The notes beneath the pieces were generated by a model, which made no database searches, was not told the DNA's origin, and saw nothing but the letters and a program-made list of their open reading frames with translations. From Rhynchopus sp. YZ270_cl-10 (taxonomy: Eukaryota; Euglenozoa; Diplonemea; Diplonemida; Diplonemidae), in NCBI GenBank assembly GCA_964035575.1, contig OZ037909.1:62001-126000 (forward strand): DNA of 64,000 nucleotides, given 5' to 3'. Of the stretch, positions 1 through 10,201 are shown piece by piece (positions within the stretch are counted from its first letter, which is position 1; each line of letters begins with the position of its first letter). Made by a program: the position numbers and the translations under genes.

Positions 1-29
1 TTAAAAAAAAAATCAAAAAATTTTGAATA

Positions 30-60
30 AAGATGAACGTAAGCAGTGCTTAGCCATCTT
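30..60 (-). repeat. Family A stem-loop
   Basis: The outer arms AAGATG and CATCTT and the inner arms TAAGC and GCTTA pair around a short loop. This copy lacks the usual CTCTCGT loop but matches other copies in both arms. Confidence 0.6.
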
Positions 61-1084
61 GGGGGGGAAACTGTCAAAAAACAGTCTAAAAAAAAAAGAG
101 GAAATACAAAAAAATAATTTTGCCCGGATTTACGAACCCGAATGGTTCGACGACAAACAGGCCGATACTGCTAACTAACAAACCATCCAAAAAAATTTTT
201 TTTCTTCCTTTGAATAACTATGTTGAACCCACGTCGGTAAACCCACGTACAATGACACAGTACCATACATTGCAAAAAAGTAGTAGCTTGAACTGCACTA
301 CCCTTTTTAATTGATCACTGGCCCCAAAAAAAAATTAGGGGGGGACTCATTTGGACGAAAGTTAGCAGATGCCTGGATGACCAACCACTTTGTGTGTTTT
401 TTTTTTTTTTTTGTTTGTTTGTTTGTTTGTTTTCTTTTTTGAAATTTTCCCGTTTTTTTTTAACGAAGATATGGCTTCCAGAGAAGCTTAATTTTGAGGG
501 GTATTTGGGAGGGGTGAGGGAAATGAAAAAAAAAAGAATAAAAAAAAAAAAGGAATCTAAATGGCCGATGTGGGGAGGGAGAAATAGAAGAGAATGGGAA
601 TGGTGGATTGATGTTGAAATTGTTTTTTTTTTTTTTGTTTTTTTTTTTGTTTTTTTTGGGAAAGCATTTAGTAAAGAAAATCATGAAAAACTCGAAACGG
701 TGGATGTGCCACCTCCACCACTCACGCTGTGTAACACGCACACATATTTCAAGTTTCAAAAAAGGGGATAAAACTGCAAAAAAAAAAAAAAAATAGCCTG
801 TGCTTCTAGGCAGCGGCTTACCATCATTACTGCTTCCACAACCGATAGAGTTAATGTAACAGAAGTAGGGAAAGCCAGCAGCACAGCTAGAGGGAGGGAG
901 GGGGAGAGGGGAAAATGAGAGGTCGTAATATTTTGTTGTTTTTTTGTAAAAAATTGTTGACAAAAAAAAAAAACGGAGAACCAGTGTATTTTTTGGGCCG
1001 GTTGGGGGGGGGTCAGTGACCCCCCCCAAATTTTCTCCGGAAATTTGGGCCGGTGGGGGGGGTCAGTTTTTTCAGCTGGGTTTG

Positions 1085-1300
1085 AGGTGTTTCCTCGGCG
1101 TGGTGTAAAAAGCTATACATTTACACCGTACCCAAAAAATTTTTCGCCTGCGGCGCCATTTTTTTTGTTTTTTTTTTGCTCCGCAAAAAAAAAAATATAC
1201 AGTTCACTATGTTCCCTGGTCGTGCTGAAAAAAAAAAATTGGGCAAAAAAACAAACTGACCCCCCCCCAAACTTAAAATCTGGATTCCTGGATAAGACAC
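1085..1300. repeat. Family E repeat, copy 1
   Basis: The stretch from GTGTAAAAAGCT through TTCGCCTGCGGCGCCATTTT to GGATTCCTGGATAAGACACT aligns with 42,065-42,285, the core of a hAT-type element. It holds the short hairpin GTGTAAA/TTTACAC. The terminal inverted repeats seen in the second copy are not recognisable here, so this copy looks like an eroded or internal fragment. Confidence 0.7.
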
Positions 1301-2070
1301 TGCGGAGAACACAAAAAAAAAAAAAGCATTCCCTCTTTTTTTTCTTTGTGTGATCTTGATTTTTTTTTGTTGTAATTTGGAAGTCTTTTTTTTACGTTTG
1401 AGAATGTTTAAAAAAAATCATTTTTTTTTTGAAAAAAAACATTGTTGGAGTAGTGTAGCCCTAAAAAGCTTCCACACGCAGTCTTCACTTTCCAGAACAA
1501 TTTTATTGGGTGATGTTGTTGTTATTGCTAAAACACCCCCTCCCACACGGGTGATCACCCCAAAGAACTCGGTACTTGGTGACCCCTAGTTGAGAGTGTG
1601 CAAAAAAAAAAAAAAAAGGGGGTTGTAAGGTGTCTCTACGAACCTCTCTCGTGGTGAGTCTTATTAGATTACTTAATGTTTTGAACATTGGTCTCGTGAT
1701 AAGTCACCTTGTACGATAGCAACAGCACTACTTTAAAAAAAAAATGGTTTAAAAACGAACGCTTTTTTTGAAAGATAAAAATGAGGGAAGGGTGTTTGTG
1801 GGTGGGGATTCTCTATTAAAGGGAAAATGGCTTTTTTTATTATTTTTTTTAAAAAAATGAACATGGCGTAGTTTTTCGTTTGCCATTCCTTTTAATCCCT
1901 CAGGCTTCCGTCCGTAACAGATCTGAGATACTCCAGCGTGGGGGTTTGCTTGGGGGAAATAGGGAGGAATAAGGGGAAAGGGGATCTAAGCAAAAAAAAA
2001 ATATGTTAAGTTGCGATTTTCGAGAGAAACGCGCGAATAGACCAATGGATTGGGTCTTTACTTTATTGAT

Positions 2071-2166
2071 AAATTGTTGGAGTAGTTCGCCTCGGTTGTG
2101 TTGCCGCAGTTGTACAATATCTCCATTTTTCTTCTTTTTTTTTTTTTGAAAACTTGGTTGTATTAA
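2071..2166 (-). repeat. Family D fragments
   Basis: Two pieces lie side by side. GCCTCGGTTGTGTTGCCGCAG recurs at about 31,355, and GAAAACTTGGTTGTATTA recurs at about 30,760 and 40,508. Both follow T-runs in plus-strand reading and keep the same orientation as the other copies. Confidence 0.55.
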
Positions 2167-3529
2167 ATGTTGTCGGGAAATCAACCCAAAAAAGGACGGA
2201 TGCTTTTGAACAGAATAATAGTTAACTTAACCTCCTCCCTTTTGTACGCAAAAGTTGACAGTCAAGCTATGCAACAACAGATTGCCAACTATTTTCCAAT
2301 ATTTTCTTATTCAAAAATAACAAAAAAAAATTTAAGACTCGCAAAAAAAATAAAATAAACATTTTAGTAAAAACGACAAAGGAATTCTAAAGGAAAAAAA
2401 AAATTTTTTTTTTCTGAATCATAATATGCTCGGAACAACATAAAGTTGTGTACTTTTGTGCACCGGAGGTTGATAAGGTTCTGGCAATAACTTCTGAGGG
2501 AGGTGTTGGGGGGAAGAGGAGGAGGGGGGCTGGCACGAGGGATGGCATTAAGGGCTTCCCTATCTTGGTATGACGTGATGATGATATCGTTGTCATGATG
2601 GCAATAAGGGCCTCCCCACAAATAGAAGGGGGACTCAAAGAACCTTACCCGGCTCAGGAACCAACCTTTCTTTTTTGTGAAATGTTTATCAAAAATAGAA
2701 TCTAATTTCATCAAAAGGGTATATCTCCCCACGGACACCACCCTCAAAAGAATGAAAAAAAAAAGTACGACAAAAAGCTAAGCTGTTGCTTAGTGGTATT
2801 CTGCAATTTCAAAAAAGTATCAAAAAAAAAAAGTCAATCACAGCTGCTGTGTTGAAGGGGGAAGAGGAAACACTTATCTGCCAAAAAGGAAAATTGGTCA
2901 GACGGGCAGCATGGTATTGATTTTTTTTTTTTTTTTTTGTTTGTGTTGATAATCGCCTAAGTGCACTCCTTAAGAGGCAACTTTTTTGGTTTTGGTAAAA
3001 GGAGTAGATCAGGCTTTTGGGGAATCGGGGGAGTTGCAGATATTGTAAAAACGAGAAATTTCAGAAAAATGTAAAAAATAAAATAAAAACGAAAAACGCT
3101 AAAAGTACGCGGTGTCCGCTTATCTAACAAGAGCGTGTGGGGTGGGAGGGGCTGGGCCAGTGGGTGGGGGTGGGATGGGAAGAGAGAGTGGGCAAGAAGG
3201 GGTGGGAGGGGAAAATGTGAAGGATAAAAGAGGGGAGAAAGAAAATGCAAAAAAAGAAAAAAAAAGCGCTATTTTATTTTTTTCGGAGTTCTTTACTTTT
3301 TTGCCAACGGTGCCAGAATCGCATTTCTTTTTTCGCATTTTTGCTGCGACTCCGAGCTTTTCAGCTACCACATCAGTTTTTTTTTAATGCTCTCTAAACA
3401 ATAATTGTAGGGGGAAAAAAACTGCCGCCACCACCGATCCCATTATTTGCTTTATTTTTTAATTTTTGTAAAGTTTTTGGGATTTTGTTCGCCTCTAGGT
3501 ATAGGTTTTGTTGCTTAGGAACGTTGCGT

Positions 3530-6108
3530 TCACATCTCGTGAAGGTACGTGCACCCGTCGACAGCGTTGGCCATGAGGCACCACTGCCCCTCGCCCAGCT
3601 TGCCCCAGGTGGTCACTCCGACAGTCTGCACACCGTATACGGTGAAGCGCTCGTTGTGCGGGATGCGGCGGAGGGTGGGTGCGTCAGAGTCGGGCTGCTT
3701 GCGGACCTGCCAATGGTGTGTGAGGTGGAAATATGCCTACCCCAACCATACCTCGTGGGACTTCTCGTCCAGGGAGCGGAACTGGAACTCCTTCGGCTGC
3801 GGGTACTGCGTGAAGGCGCTGAACGCGGCGGGTGTGGCGGCAACGCCGTTGAAGGTGAGCGGCACGGGCTCGACGTCCACCGTCAGCGTGGGTGGCTGGA
3901 GCGGGGATGCGATGGCGGGCTGTGTGGCGTGTGGTGTGTGTGGCACAGATGTGCAGTGGCATACCTCAGGTGTGCTGCCAGGGACGAACGGCATGGCGTT
4001 TGCGTTGAGCTTCTTGAGCGTGGCGGGCGTGGACGCCTCCGACACTGCTGCGGGTGAAGACGCAGGCAGCGCAGGCGAGTGTGCGGCGCTGCTCTGCGAT
4101 GCGTGGCTGCCCTGACGCATGTGGCGCATGTACGTCTGCGGGAGTGCGTCCGACGCGAAGTTGCTCTCCGGCAGCAGACTGCGTCCCTGTGGGTGCGGCT
4201 CGGGTGTCGGCGTCGCAGTAACAGGCTGGGCGACAGGGGCCGCCATGGGCTTGGCAGGTGAGATTGCGTACGGGTCATATGCGACACGAGTCTCGTTCTG
4301 AGGATGTTGATGGTGGTGATGGGTGGGTGGGTAGATGCATACGTTAAGGGTAGTGGTGCGCTTCCACTTGTCGGTGTGCTCGGTCCACGAGAGGTCAATG
4401 CTGCAAGCCACTGTGCTCTTCATGTTCTCACACATGTCCTTCAGCTTCTTCACGCTCTCCATTGCGTCAGGGAAGCGCAGGTTCACGATGTGCGAGTCGA
4501 CACGGAGCTCGACACCGGAGAGGTCGTAGTTGAGGGACACCTGTGGTGTGGAGTAGTGGTGTGGTGTGGGGGGTGGGGGTGGGGGTGATGGGGTACCTTG
4601 TGCACAACAGTGTGCCCGATCTTGCCTCCACTCCAGACGAGCTTGCTGACATCGCCTGTCGCCATGGTGCTGAAGGTGGTGACAGAGCCTGCGTGGTCAA
4701 TGAGGCTGACAGTGTCGTTGGCAGTGCCGCATGGGAACGGTGCCTGTGTGGCCTGCACGGCATGGACAGAGGCGATGTTGTTGATGGGGATAGGTGGGCT
4801 GCAGGCGGCAGCGGTGTGGCGGGGCTGTGCTGCTGCCACAGGTGAAGCAGCGGACACTGCGGGGGATGCAACGTTCTGCTGCTGGGGCTGCTGCTGAGGT
4901 TGCTGCTGCTGGACCTGTTGCTGCTGAGATTGCTGCTGGTGCTGCTGGTGCTGTGGGGACTGCTGCTGCTGGTGCTGCGGCATCGTGCCGTACGGGTTGT
5001 GCGTGGTAGTGCCTGCTGCCGGGGACTGCATCGGAACCTGGTAGCGCGTGTTCGGCAGGTGCTGGAGAGGTGAGTTCTGTGCGGCTATCTGCTGCTGTGC
5101 AGGGGGTGCAGGCTGGGTGGGGAAGCTCGCGCGTGGGGGCATGTGCGACTGCATGCCCTGTGGGTGTGCCTGCTGCTGCTGCTGCTGCTGCTGTTGATGC
5201 TGGGGTGGCTGTTGCTGGACGTGCTCGCCCTTAGGAGCCTTCTTGGCCTCCATCTTAAGCAATGCGGGGATGCCGTCCATCATGGGCACTTCCCTCTCCT
5301 TCTCCTTCTCCTTCGGCATCTCGCGTGGTGTGGTCGCACACGACGACGGCAGCGAAACCAAGCCTGGGAGGGACACAAGCACAGGCAGGTCTGCGGGAGG
5401 TGGTGGCGGTGCAGTGTTGTACGGCGACGAGAGCTCAGATGAGATGGAGAGCACGCCCACAGAGGAGTCGGGCGAGGCACGCATCTCGCGCTGCGGCGTC
5501 ACGAACTGCTGGTGGTGGTGTCTCTGCGGGGTCGATGTGTTGTGCACGTAGTTGTGTGCACGCGGCTTTGCGTGGATGCTGTTGCCCTGTGAGTGTGTGT
5601 TGGAGATCTCCGCAAGCACCTGGCGCGGCTGCTTGAAGGACGACTCACCCTCACGCTCCTTGACGGCTGTCATGTAGTTTACCTTGACGCCCCATTCACG
5701 CAGGCACTCCACACCACCCTCAATGGTGTCGTCGGACTCGATGATGACAAGCACGCTGCGTCCACGGTGGTGTGCCTTCTTGTAGCTGGTGGCGAGCTGC
5801 TGCTTCTCGGGTGACGAGAGCTGGCGCACCGGGAGTGTGAAGCGGAACTTGCCACCCTTTGCGTCCTTCTCGATGGAGGCGTGGATGTTCTTGCTGTTGG
5901 CGAGGCCGAGGCTCTTGAGGAACTCGGTGTTCACTTCCCAGAACTGCTGGCACGCGAGGCCCGTCTGGCCCTCGTCGATGTCGTCTGAGTGACGCCCGCT
6001 GCGTGTTGCGGGCATGCCGCCACGCCTGCTGGGTGCACCACGCCCAGAGGAGACTGCGCTGCCTCTGCCACCACCTCCTCCACGGCGGCTTGTCACTGCA
6101 GATGGCAT
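3530..6108 (-). CDS. Q-rich hypothetical protein, five exons
   Basis: I do not recognise the family. Exons on the minus strand are 6108-4597, 4540-4343, 4297-3965, 3919-3752 and 3706-3530, joined by GT-AG introns of 56, 45, 45 and 45 nt. The three 45-nt introns keep frame even if retained. The 795-residue product starts with an Arg/Gly-rich tail (about 1-40). A folded segment follows, running from QQFWEVNTEFLKSLG to about residue 160. The middle is low-complexity Pro/Gln/Ser with long Gln runs (about 370-450), then comes a second folded segment (VSLNYDLSGVELRVD). The last exon contains WGKLGEGQWCLM, which resembles a small SH3-like beta barrel. Gln-rich linkers suggest a scaffold or RNA/chromatin-associated factor, but that is inference. 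The ATG at 6108 is chosen because in-frame sequence upstream of it looks non-coding and follows a pyrimidine-rich leader. Confidence 0.85.
4860..5205. repeat. CAG/CTG-rich tract coding for polyglutamine
   Basis: Interrupted runs of CTG on the plus strand (CAG on the coding strand) encode several Gln stretches, the longest nine residues near 5,170-5,200. Such tracts are prone to slippage, so their length is likely variable between strains. Confidence 0.8.
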
Positions 6109-6852
6109 TGTTGTGTGTGGTGTGTTTCTTTTACAATTCTGGTTTGAAATGGGTAGGGGAGAGGACCTAAGGACACGACGACGACGACAACGGTGTGACA
6201 CGATCCCTCTGCTCCATCCCTCGCTGCTCACAAAGCCGAGAACGGTCGGGACAGAAAATAAAGTGAAGTTGATAGTGCAAACGCCTCTGGGGTGCAGGCA
6301 CAAAACAAATCTAGGGAAGGGGGTTTCTGTTAGAATAACAGGGGGAAAGGGTTGTAAAATCGACCGCACCAGAACTGTGCGTCTCAAAGGTCGAAACGTG
6401 GACCACGGTAAAGAGGTGCAACCGCAGAAAGGTTAGAAGTTAAATAACGGATTTGAAACACACATTATTTTTCAACAATGGCATTGCGTTGGCTGAAGCT
6501 CGGGCTTGACGCCCTGCAGTCAGTAGAGGTATCACAGAAGAGGTTAATCAAGCGTGGCGAAGCCACTCCACCAAAGTGTGGTGGTTGAGAGGGAAGGTTA
6601 TTCAGTGATGAGTGAAGGGAGAAGCAAGGCAAAGGTTTTGACGAGCAAAAGCAATTCTGCGCTGAACAGAATACTTTGTGGAAAATAAGCAAAAAGAAAA
6701 AAAGATGGGTATTTTCATCATATGCAATCAATAAATTGATAGTATATGGTGAGGGATCAAAAATGTTCCCATCTTTCTTTGTATGGTGTGGAAAGAAGAG
6801 GAAAAAAATAGAACAACAACAACACGCGCAGGGTTGAAAATAAAAAAATCTT
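6109..6852. other. Spacer upstream of the Q-rich gene
   Basis: The first ~50 bases upstream of the start codon read as a CA-rich leader on the coding strand. The rest has no recognisable coding or structured element apart from A-runs near 6,790-6,850, just beyond the stop of the leucine-rich-repeat gene. Confidence 0.5.
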
Positions 6853-8292
6853 TCACACAAACACAACAGCACGGATTCCTTTGTTCCCTTTGCTTCCTTT
6901 GCTTCCTTTGCCCACAAAGGATCGCTGGAGGGAAGTCTGCGTTCTTTTCAGGGTGACCTTTTTTAATGCCGGGCAGTCGGATAGGCAGTGCTCCCCTACG
7001 CTGACGCTGCCCAGTACAGACAGGTCGACTTCTGATAACGACGTGCATTCTGAGAGAAACTCAACACCGACCCTTGCGACACTGCGCAACCCAACCAGGT
7101 CGATGGACGCCAATGCCGTACAGCTCGACAGGAAGCCATCTCCGATGGTCTTGACACCACTGAACGCAGACAAATCAAGTGCTGTTAACGCCGGGCAGTT
7201 GTAGAAGCAGGCATCCCCGATCTGCTGGACACTGCGCAATGCAGAGAGGTCAACTCTCTTTAACGACACACAATTCGCAAGAAAGGCGCCGCCGATGTGT
7301 TCGACATTGCCGAATGCGGATAGTCGCACTGATGTTAATCGTCTGCAGTTCGACAGGAAGTTGCTAGCAATGTCTGTGACGCTGTGCAGCCCAGACAAAT
7401 CAACCTTCGTCAGCGACGTGCAGTTGCAGAGCACATAGTTGCCAATCTCGGTGACACTGCTGAGCCCAGACACGTTTATGGTTTTGAGCGAAGTGCATCT
7501 GGAGAGGAAGTAATTCCCCACACTCTGTACACTGCTGAGCCCAGACAAATCAACAGTTGCCAACGCCGGGAAGTCGAAGAGGAAGCCCTTTCCCAAGGTT
7601 GCGACGTTGTGCAGCGCAGATGCGTCTATTCTTGCGAGCGATTCACAGTTCGAGAGGAACTCATCACCTATCCGCACTGCACTGTGCAGCACCGACACAT
7701 CAATGTACACCAGAGCCTTGCAGTTGCGGAGGAAGCGCCCACCGATGTGCGTCACGCTGCCAAACGACGACATGTCAAAGGTAACCAACGATGTGCAGTT
7801 GCACAGAAAGTTGTCACCGATACGCACGACATTGCTCAGTCCTGACACATCAAGCGCCGTCAGATACACACAGTCGTAGAGGAACCTATCGCCGACCTCA
7901 CACACAGACGACGCAGCACTGAGGTCGAGCTGTGTCAGCGTGTTGCCTTCGAGGAAGAAGTCTGGGATCGCAGTCGCCACCTCTGCCTGCAGCAGCAGAC
8001 ACGCCACGGCGGGGTCCGTCACCCTGCGGAGGCTCTTCCCCTTTACCTTGACGCCCAATGAACGCAGTGCTGCCCTGGCTGTGTGCTTCTTTGTTGCAGT
8101 AAGCACGACCTCGTCTCCAGCACTTAGCTGCGTGACGTCAATTTCCTCCTCTCCCCCGAAGGTCACGAAAAAGCTGTCCTCCCGCAGGCCCGCTGCAGCA
8201 GCGACCTTTGCATGCACGCTCTTGGCTGTGTCGTCCACTTCCACTTCGATCATGTACTCCTTTCCATAACACCCTCTCACGAACACTTCCAT
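6853..8292 (-). CDS. Leucine-rich-repeat protein with ubiquitin-like N-terminus
   Basis: This 479-residue single-exon protein opens with about 75 residues (MEVFVRGCYGKEYMIEVEVD) whose beta-grasp-like pattern resembles a ubiquitin-like fold. From about residue 115 to 460 it has some 13 tandem repeats of 25 residues, consensus LTxVDLSGLxSVxxIGxxFLxNCxS. This is the BspA/TpLRR-type leucine-rich repeat, common in bodonid and trypanosomatid proteins and in surface proteins of other protists. Repeats of this type form a curved solenoid used for protein binding. No signal peptide or membrane segment is visible, so an intracellular adaptor is more likely than a surface protein. The Lys/Gly-rich C-terminal tail (KGSKGSKGNKG) comes from a short DNA microrepeat just before the stop. 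Confidence 0.85.
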   Translation of the reverse strand: MEVFVRGCYGKEYMIEVEVDDTAKSVHAKVAAAAGLREDSFFVTFGGEEEIDVTQLSAGDEVVLTATKKHTARAALRSLGVKVKGKSLRRVTDPAVACLLLQAEVATAIPDFFLEGNTLTQLDLSAASSVCEVGDRFLYDCVYLTALDVSGLSNVVRIGDNFLCNCTSLVTFDMSSFGSVTHIGGRFLRNCKALVYIDVSVLHSAVRIGDEFLSNCESLARIDASALHNVATLGKGFLFDFPALATVDLSGLSSVQSVGNYFLSRCTSLKTINVSGLSSVTEIGNYVLCNCTSLTKVDLSGLHSVTDIASNFLSNCRRLTSVRLSAFGNVEHIGGAFLANCVSLKRVDLSALRSVQQIGDACFYNCPALTALDLSAFSGVKTIGDGFLSSCTALASIDLVGLRSVARVGVEFLSECTSLSEVDLSVLGSVSVGEHCLSDCPALKKVTLKRTQTSLQRSFVGKGSKGSKGNKGIRAVVFV

Positions 8293-8804
8293 ATTGGTTT
8301 TGTGCTGTGTTGTGTTCTGTTGTGTTTTGTGCGGGGGGAGGGGAGGGGAAGAGGAAGAGCTACGGGGGGGAAAATAATCGCTTTTTTTTAAAAATTATAT
8401 AACGCTCGTTTTTCCCGCTGTACCACAGTAGCATCGGACCTACGTTCCATCCCCCTTTGTTTGTTTCCTGTGAACAGAAGGGCATAAAAACAAGAGGGAA
8501 AAAATGGTCCGACAGATGCCTTTTCTTATCAAGGCACCACCCGTGGTACCGAACGGTCTGCTATTCCGTAAATGGCATCTCATACACGAACACCGTTTCT
8601 ACGTAGCGGGGTACTGGTCTAGTGGGGAAGGGGGAGAGGGGAGGAGAAGGGAAACTGTTTGCAGTCATAAAGCTGCGGAAAAATGTTTGCAAAAAAAAAA
8701 AAAGGTAACACCTCCAAGATGGGGGGGCACTGAAAAGAAAAAAAGTTAGTTTCATTTACTTTCAAATCAGAGAAGAGAAAGTAGGTTCTAAAAAAAATGA
8801 AAAC

Positions 8805-8842
8805 CTTGTCAAATGAATGTGCCTCTACACATCTTACAAGGA
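8805..8842 (-). repeat. Family A stem-loop, GTG-arm variant
   Basis: The arms CCTTGT and ACAAGG, then ATGTG and CACAT, pair around a CCTCTA loop. The whole unit lies about 15 bp from the next copy. Confidence 0.6.
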
Positions 8843-8856
8843 AAACGTTTGTAGGC

Positions 8857-8890
8857 AAGATGAAGCTAAGCCTCACCGGCTACTAAGCCA
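8857..8890 (-). repeat. Family A stem-loop, diverged
   Basis: AAGATGAAGCTAAGCCTCAC matches the family's left arm and loop start. The right arm (CTAAGCC) is shifted, so pairing is weaker than in other copies. Confidence 0.45.
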
Positions 8891-8918
8891 ATTTTTATTC
8901 AAATAAAAAAAAGTTTGT

Positions 8919-8953
8919 GAGATGATCCTAAGCCTCTCATGCTTGGCCACCTT
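8919..8953 (-). repeat. Family A stem-loop
   Basis: CCTAAGCCTCTCATGCTTGG forms the inner stem with one G-T pair. The outer arms are AGATGA and CACCTT. It is preceded on the plus strand by AAAAAGTTTGTG, which on the coding strand becomes the T-run after the hairpin. Confidence 0.7.
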
Positions 8954-10201
8954 GGAAAAAAAAAATTGGGTGTGAAAGAAACACGCCACACTGACGTTGT
9001 TTTTTTTTTTTGTGTACAGAAAAACAACCGGGAAGGCCTTAAAAGCCCTTTAAAGGCAGAATCATCGATGCAAACGTTTGTCACGCAGGGCCGCATGGGG
9101 GAAGGGGAAGGGGGAAAAGAGTCTTACGGGATGGGGCGGGTTCTCTAGAAGGTGGAGGAGAGTGGAGGGGAAGGGAACGGCAGGGTGGTGCGAATCCTCT
9201 GCTGTATTGTTTGTTTCTCTAGTACACAAAAGGGGGGGGGTCTTTTGCAAAAAAAAGGGGGAGGATGAGGGGGGGGTTTATTTTGGATTACTCCTCAGTC
9301 TTCTCTGCAAGGAGTCGCCTAAAATGGAAAAAAATGGAAAAAAAATAATGAAAGACTGTGCCCTGCACATCAGGACAGGGATAAAGGGTTTATTTTCCCC
9401 TCTCAATTTTTGCGAAATAACTAAAAAGGCCACTCGCTTGAGTGGAAAATATCGCATTCTACGGGGGGGATAAAAAAACTCTGTTGTGGTATGGAGAAGG
9501 CTCGCTCAGTAGTTGTTATCTGGTGGGTCCAGAGCAGTATTAGCTAGGTAAAGATGAACCTAAGCCAGTAACTTTGCATATCTCGTGACAGCAAGGGGGT
9601 TGCTTGTTTTCTGCTCTGATAGGGGAGCGTATCCCTGCCCTTCTTTGTGACAGATCTAAACTGTACATTTTGCGGTGCCGAATAACTCCCCGAAAGTCAT
9701 TTGTTTTGAAAAAGAGTAGGGGAAATATATCCGTTTCGCTTGATCAGATCTCGACCGTTTGTTGCATTGCACGCTTCCACACGCGGACTGTGTCAGTGTG
9801 TGATGGTATATGATTATTGCCTGAAGTACAGAAAATGGGAGTGTCGGTGGCGGAGCACAAAAGAGGTAAAATGAGAAACATATCGGGTGGGGTCTCTGAT
9901 CTAATCTGTGCGACGAATATATTTCCCCTAACACGCCATGTTTGGCCAGGGCCTCTCCAGCGCGTCAGTTGCAAAAAAAATAAAAAAACTAAAATTCGCA
10001 TCTTTTCATGATATCTAATACTCCCCGCCCCTCCCGTCCCGCCCCTTCATTTTCGTTCGACTTTACCTTTTTTAGTTGATCCAGCGTTGTCGGCATCAGA
10101 TGCACTCAAAAACGCGTTCATTATTGCGGAACAACACTTTACGCCGTTTGCTTTTTTCTAGTTTTCCTCACTTTTCATTTTGTCCGTATTTCTATTCCCC
10201 T

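Larger units (their letters stand above)
1..3529. other. Gene-free spacer rich in homopolymer runs
   Basis: No reading frame here has protein-like composition. The open frames are driven by A and T runs and encode Lys- or Phe-rich strings. The stretch holds a family A hairpin at its left edge, a copy of a ~200-bp repeat (family E), family D fragments around 2.07-2.17 kb, and a near-palindromic G/C block at about 1,000-1,075. It lies downstream of the last minus-strand gene, so part of it may be that gene's 3' UTR. Confidence 0.7.
8293..10201. other. Spacer with clustered family A hairpins
   Basis: A C-rich tract precedes the leucine-rich-repeat gene on its coding strand. Three family A hairpins lie within 150 bp at 8,805-8,953, and a degraded A/B mixture sits near 9,550-9,590 (AAGATGAACCTAAGCC, then CTCGTGACAGC). 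No gene-like frame is present. The rest is G-rich or A/T-rich low-complexity DNA. Confidence 0.6.

Noticed and set aside
120-145. Possible tRNA T-arm on the minus strand (GGGTTCGTAAATCC)
   Set aside because: The loop is nine bases instead of seven, and no cloverleaf forms around it.
3485-4115. Plus-strand open frames of about 190 codons
   Set aside because: They are antisense shadows of exons 3-5 of the Q-rich gene. Splice sites and codon composition support the minus strand.
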